Positions 8,349 through 17,338 of a stretch of DNA of 64,000 bases are shown here, piece by piece. The position numbers and the translations under genes were made by a program. The notes beneath the pieces are model-generated. The model saw only the letters and a program-made list of their open reading frames with translations. It was not told the origin of the DNA and ran no database searches. Origin of the DNA: Bradyrhizobium sp. CCBAU 53340 (GTDB taxonomy: Bacteria > Pseudomonadota > Alphaproteobacteria > Rhizobiales > Xanthobacteraceae); NCBI RefSeq assembly GCF_015291645.1, contig NZ_CP030055.1, positions 7,462,501 to 7,526,500 of the forward strand. The letters run 5' to 3'. Within the stretch, counting starts at the first letter, position 1, and the number at the start of each line of letters is the position of its first letter.

Positions 8349-9350
8349 CTACATCGGCCGATACGTTCTCACATCAGCGGGCACATTGACGCCGAGCTTG
8401 ATCTGGCCGACGGAACGAATGATGTCGTCGCCGAGCAGCTGGGCAAAGCAGGCATAGCCCCAATCGTTCATGTGCAGGCCGTCGGCGATGACGAAGCTCT
8501 CGACCGGAAGCGCCTGCTTCTCGTGCCAGTCGCGCATCACCTCGAAGCGCGGGAAGATGCCGACGTGGCGAAGCTGGGCGACCTTGCCGAGCAGCTTCAC
8601 CATCTTGCCTGCGCTCTCGGGACGCTCGGTGACGCGCGGAGAATATTGCGGGTCCACCAGCACGACGTCGGCATCGCCGGCGGCCTGGATGCGGGTGATG
8701 CCGTCCTCGACCATCTTGGCGGTGTCGCCGGGATCGAGATTGCGTAACACGGCGTTGGTGCCGACCTGCCAGATCACCAGATCCGGGTGCACGTCGATCA
8801 CCTCCTTCTGGAGGCGCTTCATCATCTCGGGCGCATCCTCACCGCCGACGCCGGCATTGATGACGGTGATATCGGCGGTCGGATATTGCCGGCGCAGCTG
8901 CGCGGCGAGACGGTTCGGATAGTTGAAATCGGGCGAGCTCGCGCCGAAGCCCGCGGTGGACGACGAGCCGAACGCAACGATCACGACGGGCTTGCCGGCA
9001 ACGAGCTTGTTCGCGACATGCGGCAGCGAGCCCATGGTCTTCGACACGCCTTTCGGCGACAGGCAAGGCACGCGGCTGAAAATATCGCTGGCAGATTTCG
9101 CGACCTGCTTCACCTTGTCGATGGCGCGCGAGGTGAGACCGGGCCGCTCGCCTGTCGGCTGGCCGGTTGCGACGGCGGTGGTCTGGGACTGTGGTGCCGG
9201 GGCGGGATCAGCGGCCTGCTGCGGAGCCGGGGTCGCCTGGGCTGCTTGCGCGCGCGCAGGCGCCTGCGCCACAGGCGTCAGCATCAGCAGCGCCGCCGCT
9301 GCGGACGCGGCCAGCCATGTCGGCGGGGCAAAAGGGCGGAGAGAACTCAT
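8349..9350 (-). CDS. Periplasmic SGNH/GDSL-type hydrolase
   Basis: A 333-residue exported esterase-like protein. A signal peptide (WLAASAAAALLMLTPVAQAPARA) is followed by a Pro/Ala/Gln-rich linker, then an SGNH domain from about residue 120. The catalytic set is visible: Ser in VIVAFGSSSTAGFG, Asn in WQVGTNAV, and Asp/His in ADGLHMNDWGY. Such enzymes add or remove acyl groups on sugars. It is the last gene of a three-gene run with a paralogue and opgC, so periplasmic glucan or polysaccharide acyl groups are the likely substrates. A GTG at 9356 is an alternative start. Confidence 0.8.
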   Translation of the reverse strand: MSSLRPFAPPTWLAASAAAALLMLTPVAQAPARAQAAQATPAPQQAADPAPAPQSQTTAVATGQPTGERPGLTSRAIDKVKQVAKSASDIFSRVPCLSPKGVSKTMGSLPHVANKLVAGKPVVIVAFGSSSTAGFGASSPDFNYPNRLAAQLRRQYPTADITVINAGVGGEDAPEMMKRLQKEVIDVHPDLVIWQVGTNAVLRNLDPGDTAKMVEDGITRIQAAGDADVVLVDPQYSPRVTERPESAGKMVKLLGKVAQLRHVGIFPRFEVMRDWHEKQALPVESFVIADGLHMNDWGYACFAQLLGDDIIRSVGQIKLGVNVPADVRTYRPM

Positions 9351-9362
9351 TAACACTAGACC

Positions 9363-10142
9363 TCAATTTTGCTGCTCGGCCGGTCCCAGATGGGCGGCGT
9401 CGATCACGAACTGCGCCAACGCGCGGCCGATGCAATCATGGACCTGCTTCGCGAGCTCGGGGCCGCGAGAGGGGCTGAACAGGTCGAACTGACCCTGATC
9501 ATTCCACTGCCGCATCATCGCGAAACGGTCGAACAGCGGGATATCATGTTCTTGTGCCACCACCCGCATATTGTCGAGATAAGGCGGGACCGAGATCATG
9601 GTTTCGGTACGCGGGCTGTACTGCAAATTCATCAACACGACGTCAGCCCCCGCATTTTGCAACGCAGCGACACCTTCGGTCACGGCGCCGCGAAACTCGT
9701 CGGGATCGATGGAGCGGATGGCATCCACGGTCCCGGTCTGCCAGATGACCAAAGTAGGTGCTTTTGCTTCCATCAGCTTAACGAAGGTCCCGGCAGTTTC
9801 CTCCGCCGTCTTCTTGCTCTGTATTTCTACGGATACGTGCACGGTCTCAGCGGGCGGCAGCTTCTCTTTCAAGATCGCTTCCATGCGTGCCGGATAGGAG
9901 CTGCCTTCCGAAGACGGGATTGTCGTCGATCGGCTGCCGACCACGAGGATCTCGAGCGGCTTGCCCGCCTTGACGGCTTTGGCGACCTTGGGAAGCTGGC
10001 TTTCGCTGGTGAGCAGATAGGACGGCAATTCGCAGGCGGCCGGCGCGGGCGCAGCGGCAGGCGCAGGATCCTCCGCGCGCGCCGAAGGCGCGGCAAGGCC
10101 GCCGCACAGCAGGATCAGGCTCAGGAGAACCTTCGCCTTCAT
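9363..10142 (-). CDS. SGNH-like protein lacking key catalytic residues
   Basis: A 259-residue exported protein (signal peptide ending APSARAEDP) clearly paralogous to the downstream SGNH hydrolase. Both share VIWQ.GT, R.(L/I)DP, LQYSPR and MR.W segments. Here, though, block III has GTVDA in place of GTNAV, so the conserved Asn is missing, and the Asp-x-x-His block near the C-terminus is absent. The nucleophile region reads VVGSRSTT. It may therefore be a non-catalytic, glycan-binding partner. Its ATG overlaps the opgC stop by one base (TGATG), which implies translational coupling. Confidence 0.72.
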   Translation of the reverse strand: MKAKVLLSLILLCGGLAAPSARAEDPAPAAAPAPAACELPSYLLTSESQLPKVAKAVKAGKPLEILVVGSRSTTIPSSEGSSYPARMEAILKEKLPPAETVHVSVEIQSKKTAEETAGTFVKLMEAKAPTLVIWQTGTVDAIRSIDPDEFRGAVTEGVAALQNAGADVVLMNLQYSPRTETMISVPPYLDNMRVVAQEHDIPLFDRFAMMRQWNDQGQFDLFSPSRGPELAKQVHDCIGRALAQFVIDAAHLGPAEQQN

Positions 10143-11413
10143 CAGCCTCCTCCCGCCAGATCGGCGTTGCCGACGGCGTTCTTGGTTTTCGCACCGCTCT
10201 TATCAGCTACGCGCTTGTACCACGAAATCACCCACGCCACGCCCCACATGATCAGGATTCCGGAAAGACTAATCAACGCATGCATGGCAGGTCCGCCGGA
10301 GACCTCGGCCAGAATGAAATGCCCGGCGAAGGCCAGGAAGACGCCGAGACAGAAGATCTCGAGGGAATGCTGGCCGCACAGGATCAGCGGTCGCAGCCAC
10401 GGCGATTTCAGGCCCGGCCACTCCCGCGGCAGGAAGCGCACGGTGAGCGCGGAGAGCGCCAGGAAATGCGTGAAGCGCAGCACGTCGAGGTCGGTCTTGT
10501 CGATCGGATACATCCACTGCTCGATCCGCTTCGGCATGAAGTGCGAGAGCTGCGGCACGTACCAGGTCAACGTCACGTAGAACGCCGCGACGAGATAGGC
10601 GATCGAGATCCACATCGTCACCGGTGAAGCCAGAATGCGCGACATTCGTCGCGCACCTCCAAGCGCGCACCATGCCCCGAAGACGAAAAGCAATTGCCAG
10701 GCCAGCGGATTGAACGCCCAGAAGCCGTTCGGATAGGCCGAGAAATAGAGGTCGAATTCCCACGTCGCCGCATAGAGCAGCGCCGAAAGCGCGAGCGTAA
10801 CGTCGGGCTTCCACTTCATCGACCACAGGATCAGCGGCAGGGCCAGCATCAAGACGATGTAGAGCGGCAGCACGTCCATGTTGACAGGACGGAAGCGCAA
10901 GAGCAGCGCCTGCACGATAGTGATGTCGGGCTGCTTGAGGAAATCCATGATCCCCATCTCTTCGGTGTAGAGCGGGTTCTCGAAGCTGGTCGCGACGTAG
11001 GAGATCTCGGCGAGGAAGATCGTGAACAGGAAGACGTGTGCGACGTAGATCTGCCAGACCCGGCGCAGGATGCGCGCGGTGGCGATGACGAAGTTGTTCT
11101 CCAGCATCGCGCGGCCGTAGACGAAGGCGGCGGTGTAGCCCGAGATGAAGATGAAGATTTCGGTGGCGTCGCTGAAGCCGTAATTGCGGATCGTGAACCA
11201 GGTCAGCAGGTTCGGCGGCAGATGGTCGATGAAGATCAACCACAGGGCCAGACCGCGAAACAGGTCGAGCCTGAGCTCGCGCTCGCCGATGGCAGGCAGC
11301 GTGATCGCCGGCGCAGCGATGCGCGGCTTCGCGTCAACGGGTTTGGCTTCCGCAGGCTTGGCGCCTGCGGTTCCCGCGATCGTCGATCCCGTCACTTGAT
11401 CGGCAATGGTCAT
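10142..11413 (-). CDS. opgC: OpgC-family membrane acyltransferase
   Basis: A 423-residue integral membrane protein of the OpgC group, with about ten hydrophobic segments. The domain starts ELRLDLFRGLALWLIFIDHLPPN and continues with FIFISGYTAAFVYGR, both typical of OpgC and acyltransferase-3 relatives. OpgC proteins decorate periplasmic glucans with succinyl groups. The first ~45 residues are a low-complexity cytoplasmic extension. The ATG at 11413 is chosen over an upstream ATG because the extension has no other support. It heads an operon with two SGNH proteins that probably modify the same glucan. Confidence 0.88.
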   Translation of the reverse strand: MTIADQVTGSTIAGTAGAKPAEAKPVDAKPRIAAPAITLPAIGERELRLDLFRGLALWLIFIDHLPPNLLTWFTIRNYGFSDATEIFIFISGYTAAFVYGRAMLENNFVIATARILRRVWQIYVAHVFLFTIFLAEISYVATSFENPLYTEEMGIMDFLKQPDITIVQALLLRFRPVNMDVLPLYIVLMLALPLILWSMKWKPDVTLALSALLYAATWEFDLYFSAYPNGFWAFNPLAWQLLFVFGAWCALGGARRMSRILASPVTMWISIAYLVAAFYVTLTWYVPQLSHFMPKRIEQWMYPIDKTDLDVLRFTHFLALSALTVRFLPREWPGLKSPWLRPLILCGQHSLEIFCLGVFLAFAGHFILAEVSGGPAMHALISLSGILIMWGVAWVISWYKRVADKSGAKTKNAVGNADLAGGG

Positions 11414-11593
11414 CGGGGCCCAAAAACCCTTCCGCAAATCGGGACGTTTGAGGAGTGTACCGGTCCAGTCGCCGCCTCGCAAAGCGTCCGGATCAAATAC
11501 GGCTGTCTTTTGGGGGTGTACTCTCCGTCAATTCTGGCGGGACGATGTCGCGAAAACGGACTTCGGCGTTTGGTTCCGGGCCAGGATTTCGTT

Positions 11594-11998
11594 ATGATGG
11601 CAATCATGTACCGCGCCGTGACCCGCCAGATCGAAGTGACCGTCGAGCCGTGCTTTGTTCCGGAGCAGTCGTCGGCCGACCGCTCGCGCTATTTCTGGTC
11701 CTACACCATCGTCATCACCAATTCAGGCGAGGAGACCGTGCAGCTCAAGACGCGGCACTGGATCATCACCGACGCCTCCGGCCGGCAGCAGGAGGTCAAG
11801 GGCGAAGGCGTGGTCGGCGAGCAGCCGACGCTCGCCCCCGGCGAACGGTTCGAATACACCTCTGGCGTGCCGCTTTCCACCGCCTCCGGCTTCATGACCG
11901 GCCGCTACCAGATGGTCAGCGAAACCGGCGAGCGCTTCGAGATCGACGTGCCGACGTTCTCGCTGGACAGCCCCGACAACAAGCGGGTGCTGAATTAG
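11594..11998 (+). CDS. apaG: ApaG domain protein
   Basis: A 134-residue single-domain ApaG (DUF525) protein with an immunoglobulin-like beta fold. Hallmarks are FVPEQSSADRSRYFWSYTIVITN, the HWIITDASG segment, VVGEQPTLAPGERFEYTSG and GFMTGRYQM. ApaG is known as a pyrophosphate-binding or signalling-associated protein; its exact role is uncertain. AGGA precedes the ATG at 11594, and another in-frame ATG at 11606 would remove four residues. It is monocistronic and convergent with hslO. Confidence 0.92.
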   Translation: MMAIMYRAVTRQIEVTVEPCFVPEQSSADRSRYFWSYTIVITNSGEETVQLKTRHWIITDASGRQQEVKGEGVVGEQPTLAPGERFEYTSGVPLSTASGFMTGRYQMVSETGERFEIDVPTFSLDSPDNKRVLN

Positions 11999-12006
11999 CA
12001 AGACGC

Positions 12007-12098
12007 CGTAGGGTGGGCAAAGGCGCGAAGCGCCGTACCCACCATCTTCCCTAATTCGGGGATGGAAGGTGGGCACGCTTCGCTTTGCCCACCCTACG
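12007..12098. repeat. Intergenic palindromic repeat, family B
   Basis: Inverted repeat with outer arms CGTAGGGTGGGCAAAG and CTTTGCCCACCCTACG. The second copy is at 40688-40778. It lies between convergent apaG and hslO and could serve as a bidirectional end of transcription. Confidence 0.85.
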
Positions 12099-12108
12099 GC
12101 ACCGTGGC

Positions 12109-13119
12109 CTACGCGTCTTCCACACCCGCTTCATGCGGCGTGAACTGGTACACCGACGAGCAGAACTCACAGGTCACGACGACCCTGTCATCCTTGACCA
12201 TCGCGCTGCGATCGTCAGGCGAAAAGCTCTTCAGCATCGCGGCGACCGCGTCGCGCGAGCAGGAGCATTGCGCTTTCAACACAAGCGGATTGAACACGCG
12301 CACGCCGCGTTCGTGGAACAGTCGGTAGAGCAGCCGCTCGCCGGAGAGATCGGGATCGATCAGCTCGACGTCCTCGACCGTTTCGATCAGCGAGCGCGCC
12401 TCGACCCAGGCATCGTCCTCGGCGACGCTGTGCACCGCGGCGGCACCTTCGGGCGCATCGCCGGGATGCAGGTCCGCCTGCCGCGCGCGCTCCGGGGCCT
12501 TCGGCAGAAACTGCATCAGCATGCCGCCGGCGCGCCAGCGGTGCTTGCCGCCGTCGCTCGAGCGCCACTCCTCGCCGACCGCAAGGCGCACGCGCGTCGG
12601 GATCTGCTCGGAGCGCAGGAAATATTCGTGGGCAGCGTCTTCCAGGCTGCCACCGTCGAGCGCGACCAGGCCCTGATAGCGGCTCATGTCCGGCCCCTGG
12701 TCGATGGTCATGGCGAGATGGCCGCGGCCGAGCAGCGTCCCGGAATCCTTGGCCTCACCAAGGCGCGCGGCATCGAAGCGCGCGTAGGCGCGCAGGCGAT
12801 CGGGTGCCTGGTAGTCCACCACCAGGAACGACACCGGACCGTCGGTCTGGGCCTGAAGGATGAAGCGGCCCTCGAACTTCAGCGCCGAGCCGAGCAGCGT
12901 CGTCAGCACGATCGCCTCGCCGAGCAGCTTACCGACCGGCGCTGGATAATCGTGCTTGGTCAGGATGTCGTCCAGCGCCGGGCCAAGCCGCACCAGACGG
13001 CCGCGCACATCGAGCGCGTCGACCTCGTAGGGCAGCACGGCATCATCGATCGGAACCGCTGATGGCGCGCGAACCGGGCCTTCCGGCCCGGTGCTCATGT
13101 CAGGGGATTGGGAAACCAT
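12109..13119 (-). CDS. hslO: Redox-regulated chaperone Hsp33
   Basis: A 336-residue Hsp33. The N-terminal domain includes LLGEAIVLTTLLGSALKFEGRFILQAQTDGPVSFLVVDY. The C-terminal redox switch carries the four zinc cysteines as CSCSRD and CEFC. Oxidation releases zinc and activates the holdase, which protects unfolding proteins under oxidative heat stress. It is slightly longer than the ~290-residue norm because of a 20-residue N-terminal extension. No strong ribosome site supports the start, so an internal Met at 13098 is possible. Confidence 0.95.
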   Translation of the reverse strand: MVSQSPDMSTGPEGPVRAPSAVPIDDAVLPYEVDALDVRGRLVRLGPALDDILTKHDYPAPVGKLLGEAIVLTTLLGSALKFEGRFILQAQTDGPVSFLVVDYQAPDRLRAYARFDAARLGEAKDSGTLLGRGHLAMTIDQGPDMSRYQGLVALDGGSLEDAAHEYFLRSEQIPTRVRLAVGEEWRSSDGGKHRWRAGGMLMQFLPKAPERARQADLHPGDAPEGAAAVHSVAEDDAWVEARSLIETVEDVELIDPDLSGERLLYRLFHERGVRVFNPLVLKAQCSCSRDAVAAMLKSFSPDDRSAMVKDDRVVVTCEFCSSVYQFTPHEAGVEDA

Positions 13120-13216
13120 GGGGCGTTATCTGGGGTCGGAGGATGGGAAATGGAAGGGGGCGCGAGGTAGTGTGTTCCGGGTACAGTTATGATCGCACAA
13201 CGTTGCGACAAACGCA

Positions 13217-13373
13217 GCGTCATCCCAGGGCGCGCGAAGCGTGAGCCCGGGATCCATAACCACAGGCCTAAGTCATAGCGCGGGACGACAACTCCAAGTC
13301 ATCGCCAAACAACTGCCTGTGGCTATGGGTCCCGGATCGGCGCGCGCCTGAGGGCGCGCTTGTCCGGGACGAC
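13217..13373. repeat. Intergenic palindromic repeat, family D
   Basis: Nested inverted repeats around CGTCATCCCAG...GGGATCCATAACC and CTATGGGTCCCGG...GTCCGGGACGAC. A related copy is at 28881-29010. The 294-base gap between hslO and argF holds this repeat and nothing else I can support. Confidence 0.75.
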
Positions 13374-13413
13374 GGTGGAGAATGGGGCCAGCGACGCAGC
13401 CCCACCACCGAGA

Positions 13414-14349
13414 TCACTTCACCGCGTCAAAGCACCAGGCCAAAATGCCCTTCTGCGCATGCAGGCGGTTTTCGGCCTCGTCGAATACGACCGATTGCGG
13501 GCCGTCGATCACCTCGTCGGTGACCTCCTCGCCGCGATGGGCCGGCAGGCAGTGCATGAACAGCGCGTCGGGCTTGGCCAGCGACATCAGCTTGGCATTG
13601 ACCTGGTAGGGCTTGAGCACGTTGTGGCGGTGCTCGCCTTCCTTGTCGCCCATCGACACCCAGGTGTCGGTGACGACGCAATCGGCGCCCTTCACCGCGG
13701 CTTCCGGATCGGTGCCGATCACGATCGATGCGCCGGTCGTCTTGATGAAGTCGCGCATCACCTTCTTCGGTGCGAGCTCGGGCGGGGTTGCGACATTGAG
13801 CTTGAACTTGAAGCGCTCGGCCGCATGGGCCCAGGACGCCAGCACGTTGTTGTCATCGCCGGTCCAGGCCACGGTCCGGCCCTCGATCGGGCCGCGATGT
13901 TCCTCGAAGGTCATGAGGTCGGCCATCACCTGGCAGGGATGCGAGCGGCGCGTCAGGCCGTTGATGACAGGCACGGTCGCGTTCGCCGCGAGCTCCAGCA
14001 GCGCCTCGTGGTTGAGGATGCGGATCATGATGGCGTCGACATAGCGCGACAACACGCGCGCGGTATCGGCGATGGTCTCGCCGCGGCCAAGCTGCATCTC
14101 GGCGCCGGTGAGCATGATCGGCTCGCCGCCGAGCTGGCGCATGGCGACGTCGAACGAGACGCGGGTGCGGGTCGAGGGGCGCTCGAAGATCATCGCCAGC
14201 GTCTTGCCCTCGAGCGGACGCACCGGCTGATGCGCCTTCTGCTTCGCCTTCATGGCGGAGGAGGCCGCGAGCATGCTCTTGAGCTCCGACAGCGGCAGCT
14301 CGTTGATATCAAGAAAGTGCTTTGGAGTTTTATTGGGTGCCTTGCTCAT
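13414..14349 (-). CDS. argF: Ornithine carbamoyltransferase
   Basis: A 311-residue enzyme that makes citrulline from ornithine and carbamoyl phosphate in arginine synthesis. The carbamoyl phosphate site [12 protein letters not shown], the [11 protein letters not shown] segment and the ornithine-binding [15 protein letters not shown] are all intact, as is the WVSMGDKEG loop. Length is typical. It starts one base inside the argD stop (TGATG), so the two are co-transcribed and probably translationally coupled. Confidence 0.96.
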   Translation of the reverse strand: MSKAPNKTPKHFLDINELPLSELKSMLAASSAMKAKQKAHQPVRPLEGKTLAMIFERPSTRTRVSFDVAMRQLGGEPIMLTGAEMQLGRGETIADTARVLSRYVDAIMIRILNHEALLELAANATVPVINGLTRRSHPCQVMADLMTFEEHRGPIEGRTVAWTGDDNNVLASWAHAAERFKFKLNVATPPELAPKKVMRDFIKTTGASIVIGTDPEAAVKGADCVVTDTWVSMGDKEGEHRHNVLKPYQVNAKLMSLAKPDALFMHCLPAHRGEEVTDEVIDGPQSVVFDEAENRLHAQKGILAWCFDAVK

Positions 14350-15551
14350 CAGCTTGCCGCCCGCTTGTTGCCTGACAGCGCCGTGCAGGCGCGTTCGAGC
14401 CTGATGACGCTGTCCTCGATCTCCGCCTCGGTGACGATCAAGGGCGGCAGGAAGCGCACGACATTGTCGCCGGCGCCGACGGTAAGCAGTTTTTCGTTGC
14501 GCAGCGCTGCGACGAGGTCGGCGGAGGGCACCACGGCCTTGATACCGATCAGGAGCCCCTCGCCGCGCACCTCGCTGACGATCTCAGGATGACGGTCGAT
14601 GACGGAAGCGAGCTTCTGCTTGAGCAGCAGCGACATCTTCTGCACGTGGTCGAAGAAGCCGGGCTTGAGCATGACGTCGAGCACGGCGTTGGCGGCCGCG
14701 ATCGCCAGCGGGTTGCCGCCGAAGGTCGAGCCGTGCGAGCCCGGGCCCATGCCGGAGGCCGCATCCGCGGTCGCCAGGATCGCGCCGATCGGAAAGCCGC
14801 CGCCGAGCGCCTTGGCCAGCGACATCACGTCGGGCGTGACGCCGGTGCGCCGATGAGCGAACAGATCGCCAGTGCGGCCCATACCGGTCTGCACCTCGTC
14901 GAAGGCGAGCAGCAGGCCCTTCTCATCACAGAGCTGGCGCAACGCCTTGAGGAAGCCTGATGGCGCCGAACGCACACCGCCCTCGCCCTGGATCGGCTCG
15001 ATCAGGATGCCGGCGGTCTCTGGACCAATCGCCTTCTTCACGGCCTCGATGTCACCATGCGGCACCTGGTCAAAACCGTCCATCGGTGGACCAAAGCCTT
15101 CGAGATATTTCGCAGAGCCGGTCGCGGCCAGCGTTGCCAGCGTGCGGCCGTGGAAGGCGCCTTCGAAGGTGATGATGCGATAGCGCTCCGGATGTCCCTT
15201 GGAGAAGTGATGATGGCGGACCAGCTTGATCACGCCCTCCAGCGCTTCCGCGCCGGAATTGCAGAAGAATACGAAGTCCGCAAAGCTCTCGCTGCATAGA
15301 CGCGCGGCGAGCCTCTCGCCATCAGGGCTCTGAAACAAGTTCGACATGTGCCAGAGCTTGGTCGCCTGCTCCTGCAACGCCTTGACCAGCGCAGGATGGG
15401 CATGGCCAAGCGCATTCACGGCGACGCCCGAGGTGAAATCGAGATAGCGATCGCCGTTGGTTGCGATCAACCAGACGCCTTCACCGCGCTCAAAACCGAT
15501 GTCGGCTCTGGCGAAAACGGGGAGCAAATGCGGCGCTGCGCTGTTGGTCAT
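14349..15551 (-). CDS. argD: Acetylornithine aminotransferase
   Basis: A 400-residue class III PLP aminotransferase, also likely to act as succinyldiaminopimelate transaminase. Motifs: [18 protein letters not shown], the pyridine-ring Asp in [15 protein letters not shown], and the lysine in [15 protein letters not shown]. Length is normal. I place the start at 15551 where family homology begins; no strong ribosome site is seen there, and upstream in-frame starts would add a basic segment of no clear function. It is first in the argD-argF operon, with a stable hairpin about 80 bases upstream. Confidence 0.95.
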   Translation of the reverse strand: MTNSAAPHLLPVFARADIGFERGEGVWLIATNGDRYLDFTSGVAVNALGHAHPALVKALQEQATKLWHMSNLFQSPDGERLAARLCSESFADFVFFCNSGAEALEGVIKLVRHHHFSKGHPERYRIITFEGAFHGRTLATLAATGSAKYLEGFGPPMDGFDQVPHGDIEAVKKAIGPETAGILIEPIQGEGGVRSAPSGFLKALRQLCDEKGLLLAFDEVQTGMGRTGDLFAHRRTGVTPDVMSLAKALGGGFPIGAILATADAASGMGPGSHGSTFGGNPLAIAAANAVLDVMLKPGFFDHVQKMSLLLKQKLASVIDRHPEIVSEVRGEGLLIGIKAVVPSADLVAALRNEKLLTVGAGDNVVRFLPPLIVTEAEIEDSVIRLERACTALSGNKRAAS

Positions 15552-16007
15552 GACGATCACTTGATTGTTGCGGACGGACAATGTGTGCATTGCGCAACGC
15601 ACCATTGACCGGCCCGGAAAACGAAACGTGCCGCCTTTTAAGGGCGGCACGCACGACTATCTTAGGCCTGGTGAAACGGGTGTCAATGCCGCCCGGAAAG
15701 CCTCGCGAAACGCTGATTCCGTAGTCTTGCGGTGGCGATTTTGCGGGATTTTCGCCACGGAACATGTGGAAGCGAGTCGGCGGACTCTTGCGCGTGAGTC
15801 ACGCCATATTGTAGCGTTTGGCTTGTCAGATACGACATCTCGTGCAGCGGTTCTGATCCCATAAGTCCTCATGTACCGGCGTAAACGTTCGGGCGCATCT
15901 GGTGCGCCCGGCGAGCCTTAAGGGATTCTGGCGGCACGGGTTTTTCGAGACTTAGGCATTCGTCGTGCCGCCCCAGGATGGCGGCGCGCGGCGAAGGAAA
16001 GGGTGCA
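15552..16007. promoter_or_regulatory. Intergenic region between divergent argD and gcrA
   Basis: No gene is supported in these 456 bases. A perfect hairpin (GTGCCGCC at 15628-15635, GGCGGCAC at 15643-15650) lies in the argD leader, followed on that strand by a T-rich stretch. A second hairpin (GGGCGCA/TGCGCCC, 15891-15909) and a GATTC site at 15924-15928 lie upstream of gcrA. Another GATTC is at 15715-15719. GANTC sites are the CcrM methylation target in alphaproteobacteria. Confidence 0.5.
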
Positions 16008-16520
16008 ATGACGGTTTTGACCTGGTCCGACGATCGCGTCGAGCAGCTGAAAAAGCTCTGGGAGGCCGGACTTTCGGCCAGCCAGATCGCCGCTGAGCTT
16101 GGGAATGTCACCCGCAACGCCGTGATCGGCAAGGTGCACAGGCTCGGCCTGTCCGGCCGGGCCAAGAGCCCCTCATCGGCAGCTCCGCGGCCGCGCAAGG
16201 CGCGTCCCGCGCAGCACATGATGCGGGTGAGCCGCCCCATGGCGCGCGGCAACACCGCGCTGGCGCAGGCCTTCGAGGTCGAGGTCGAAGCCGAACCCGT
16301 TACCTATGACAACGTGGTGCCGATGAGCCAGCGGCTCTCGCTGCTCGAACTCAACGAGGCGACCTGCCACTGGCCGGTCGGCGACCCCTCGAGCCCGGAT
16401 TTCTTCTTCTGCGGCGGCAAGGCACTGTCCGGCCTGCCCTACTGCGCCCAGCACTCGCGTGTCGCCTATCAGCCGGCCGCCGATCGGCGCCGCGCGCCGG
16501 CCAAGCCGAGCACGCGCTGA
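16008..16520 (+). CDS. gcrA: GcrA cell cycle regulator
   Basis: A 170-residue protein starting MTVLTWSDDRVEQLKKLWEAG, the hallmark GcrA N-terminal DNA-binding domain, with the SASQIAAELGNVTRNAVIGKVHRLGLSGR helix-turn-helix. The C-terminal part has the sigma-70-interacting Cys/His-containing region (CHWPVGDP...FFCG...YCAQHS). GcrA works with housekeeping RNA polymerase at promoters carrying CcrM-methylated GANTC sites. GAAGGAAAGGG precedes the ATG at 16008. It is monocistronic and convergent with phoB. Confidence 0.96.
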   Translation: MTVLTWSDDRVEQLKKLWEAGLSASQIAAELGNVTRNAVIGKVHRLGLSGRAKSPSSAAPRPRKARPAQHMMRVSRPMARGNTALAQAFEVEVEAEPVTYDNVVPMSQRLSLLELNEATCHWPVGDPSSPDFFFCGGKALSGLPYCAQHSRVAYQPAADRRRAPAKPSTR

Positions 16521-16538
16521 GCATTGCTGAGACGACAT

Positions 16539-16560
16539 TGTCCCGGCCCGGGCCGGGACA
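16539..16560. repeat. Perfect 22-base palindrome
   Basis: A perfect inverted repeat centred on CCCGGCCCGGGCCGGG just after the gcrA stop. It probably forms the first part of the gcrA 3' end. Confidence 0.6.
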
Positions 16561-16565
16561 AAAAG

Positions 16566-16593
16566 AAAAGCGCGCCACTGGGCGCGCTTTTTT
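16566..16593. terminator. Bidirectional intrinsic terminator between gcrA and phoB
   Basis: Stem AGCGCGCC (16569-16576) with GGCGCGCT (16581-16588), loop ACTG, T-run on the plus side and A-run on the other. It can end both gcrA and the pst-phoB operon. Confidence 0.88.
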
Positions 16594-16610
16594 GTTTGGC
16601 ATGAGTGCCG

Positions 16611-17324
16611 CTAGCTTGACGTCTGCTCTGCCTTGGCAAAGCGATCGTCGAGCGCATAGCCGGCACCGCGGACGGTGCGGATCGGATCCTGCTCGCGGCC
16701 GAGATTGAGCAGCTTGCGCAGGCGGCCGATATGGACGTCCACGGTGCGCTCGTCGATATAGATGTCGCGGCCCCAGACGCTGTCGAGCAGCTGCTCGCGC
16801 GAGAACACGCGGCCCGGATGTTCGAGGAAGAACTCCAGCAGGCGGTATTCGGTCGGGCCGAGATCGATCGGCCGGCCCGAGCGCGCCACGCGGCGCTTTT
16901 CGCGGTCGAGCTCGATGTCGCCGAAAGCGAGCACGGTGGCGAGCCGCTCGGGGCTGGCGCGCCGCAAGAGGCCCTTCACGCGGGCGAGCAGCTCGGGCAC
17001 CGAGAACGGCTTGACGATGTAATCGTCGGCGCCGGTGGCAAGTCCCCGCACCCGCTCGCTCTCCTCGCCGCGCGCGGTGAGCATGATAATCGGCAGCTGC
17101 TTGGTGTCGGACCGGGTCCGCAGCCGGCGGCACAGCTCGATGCCCGAGAGCCCCGGCAGCATCCAGTCGAGCACGATCAGATCGGGGATGTGCTCCTTGA
17201 GGCGGGTGTCGGCGTCGTCGCCGCGCATCACCGTCTCGACGTCATAGCCGTCGCCCTCGAGGTTGTAGCGGAGAAGCTCGGTGAGAGCTTCCTCGTCCTC
17301 AACAACCATAATGCGTGCGCCCAT
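16611..17324 (-). CDS. phoB: Phosphate regulon response regulator PhoB
   Basis: A 237-residue OmpR-type response regulator. The receiver domain shows the acidic pair in VVEDEEALTELL, the phospho-acceptor Asp in LIVLDWMLPG, the Thr/Ala in IIMLTARGEE and Lys in DYIVKPFSVPELLARV. The winged helix ends RTVRGAGYALDD. Once phosphorylated by PhoR it activates genes with Pho boxes such as the one before pstS. The ATG at 17324 follows phoU by 14 bases. It ends the phoR-pstSCAB-phoU-phoB block. Confidence 0.96.
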   Translation of the reverse strand: MGARIMVVEDEEALTELLRYNLEGDGYDVETVMRGDDADTRLKEHIPDLIVLDWMLPGLSGIELCRRLRTRSDTKQLPIIMLTARGEESERVRGLATGADDYIVKPFSVPELLARVKGLLRRASPERLATVLAFGDIELDREKRRVARSGRPIDLGPTEYRLLEFFLEHPGRVFSREQLLDSVWGRDIYIDERTVDVHIGRLRKLLNLGREQDPIRTVRGAGYALDDRFAKAEQTSS

Positions 17325-17338
17325 GGGCTCGTCGCTCC

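Noticed and set aside
10694..11593. Long open plus-strand frame leading into apaG
   Set aside because: It is antisense to opgC, very Arg/Glu-rich, and has no motif. Only the last ~134 codons are ApaG.
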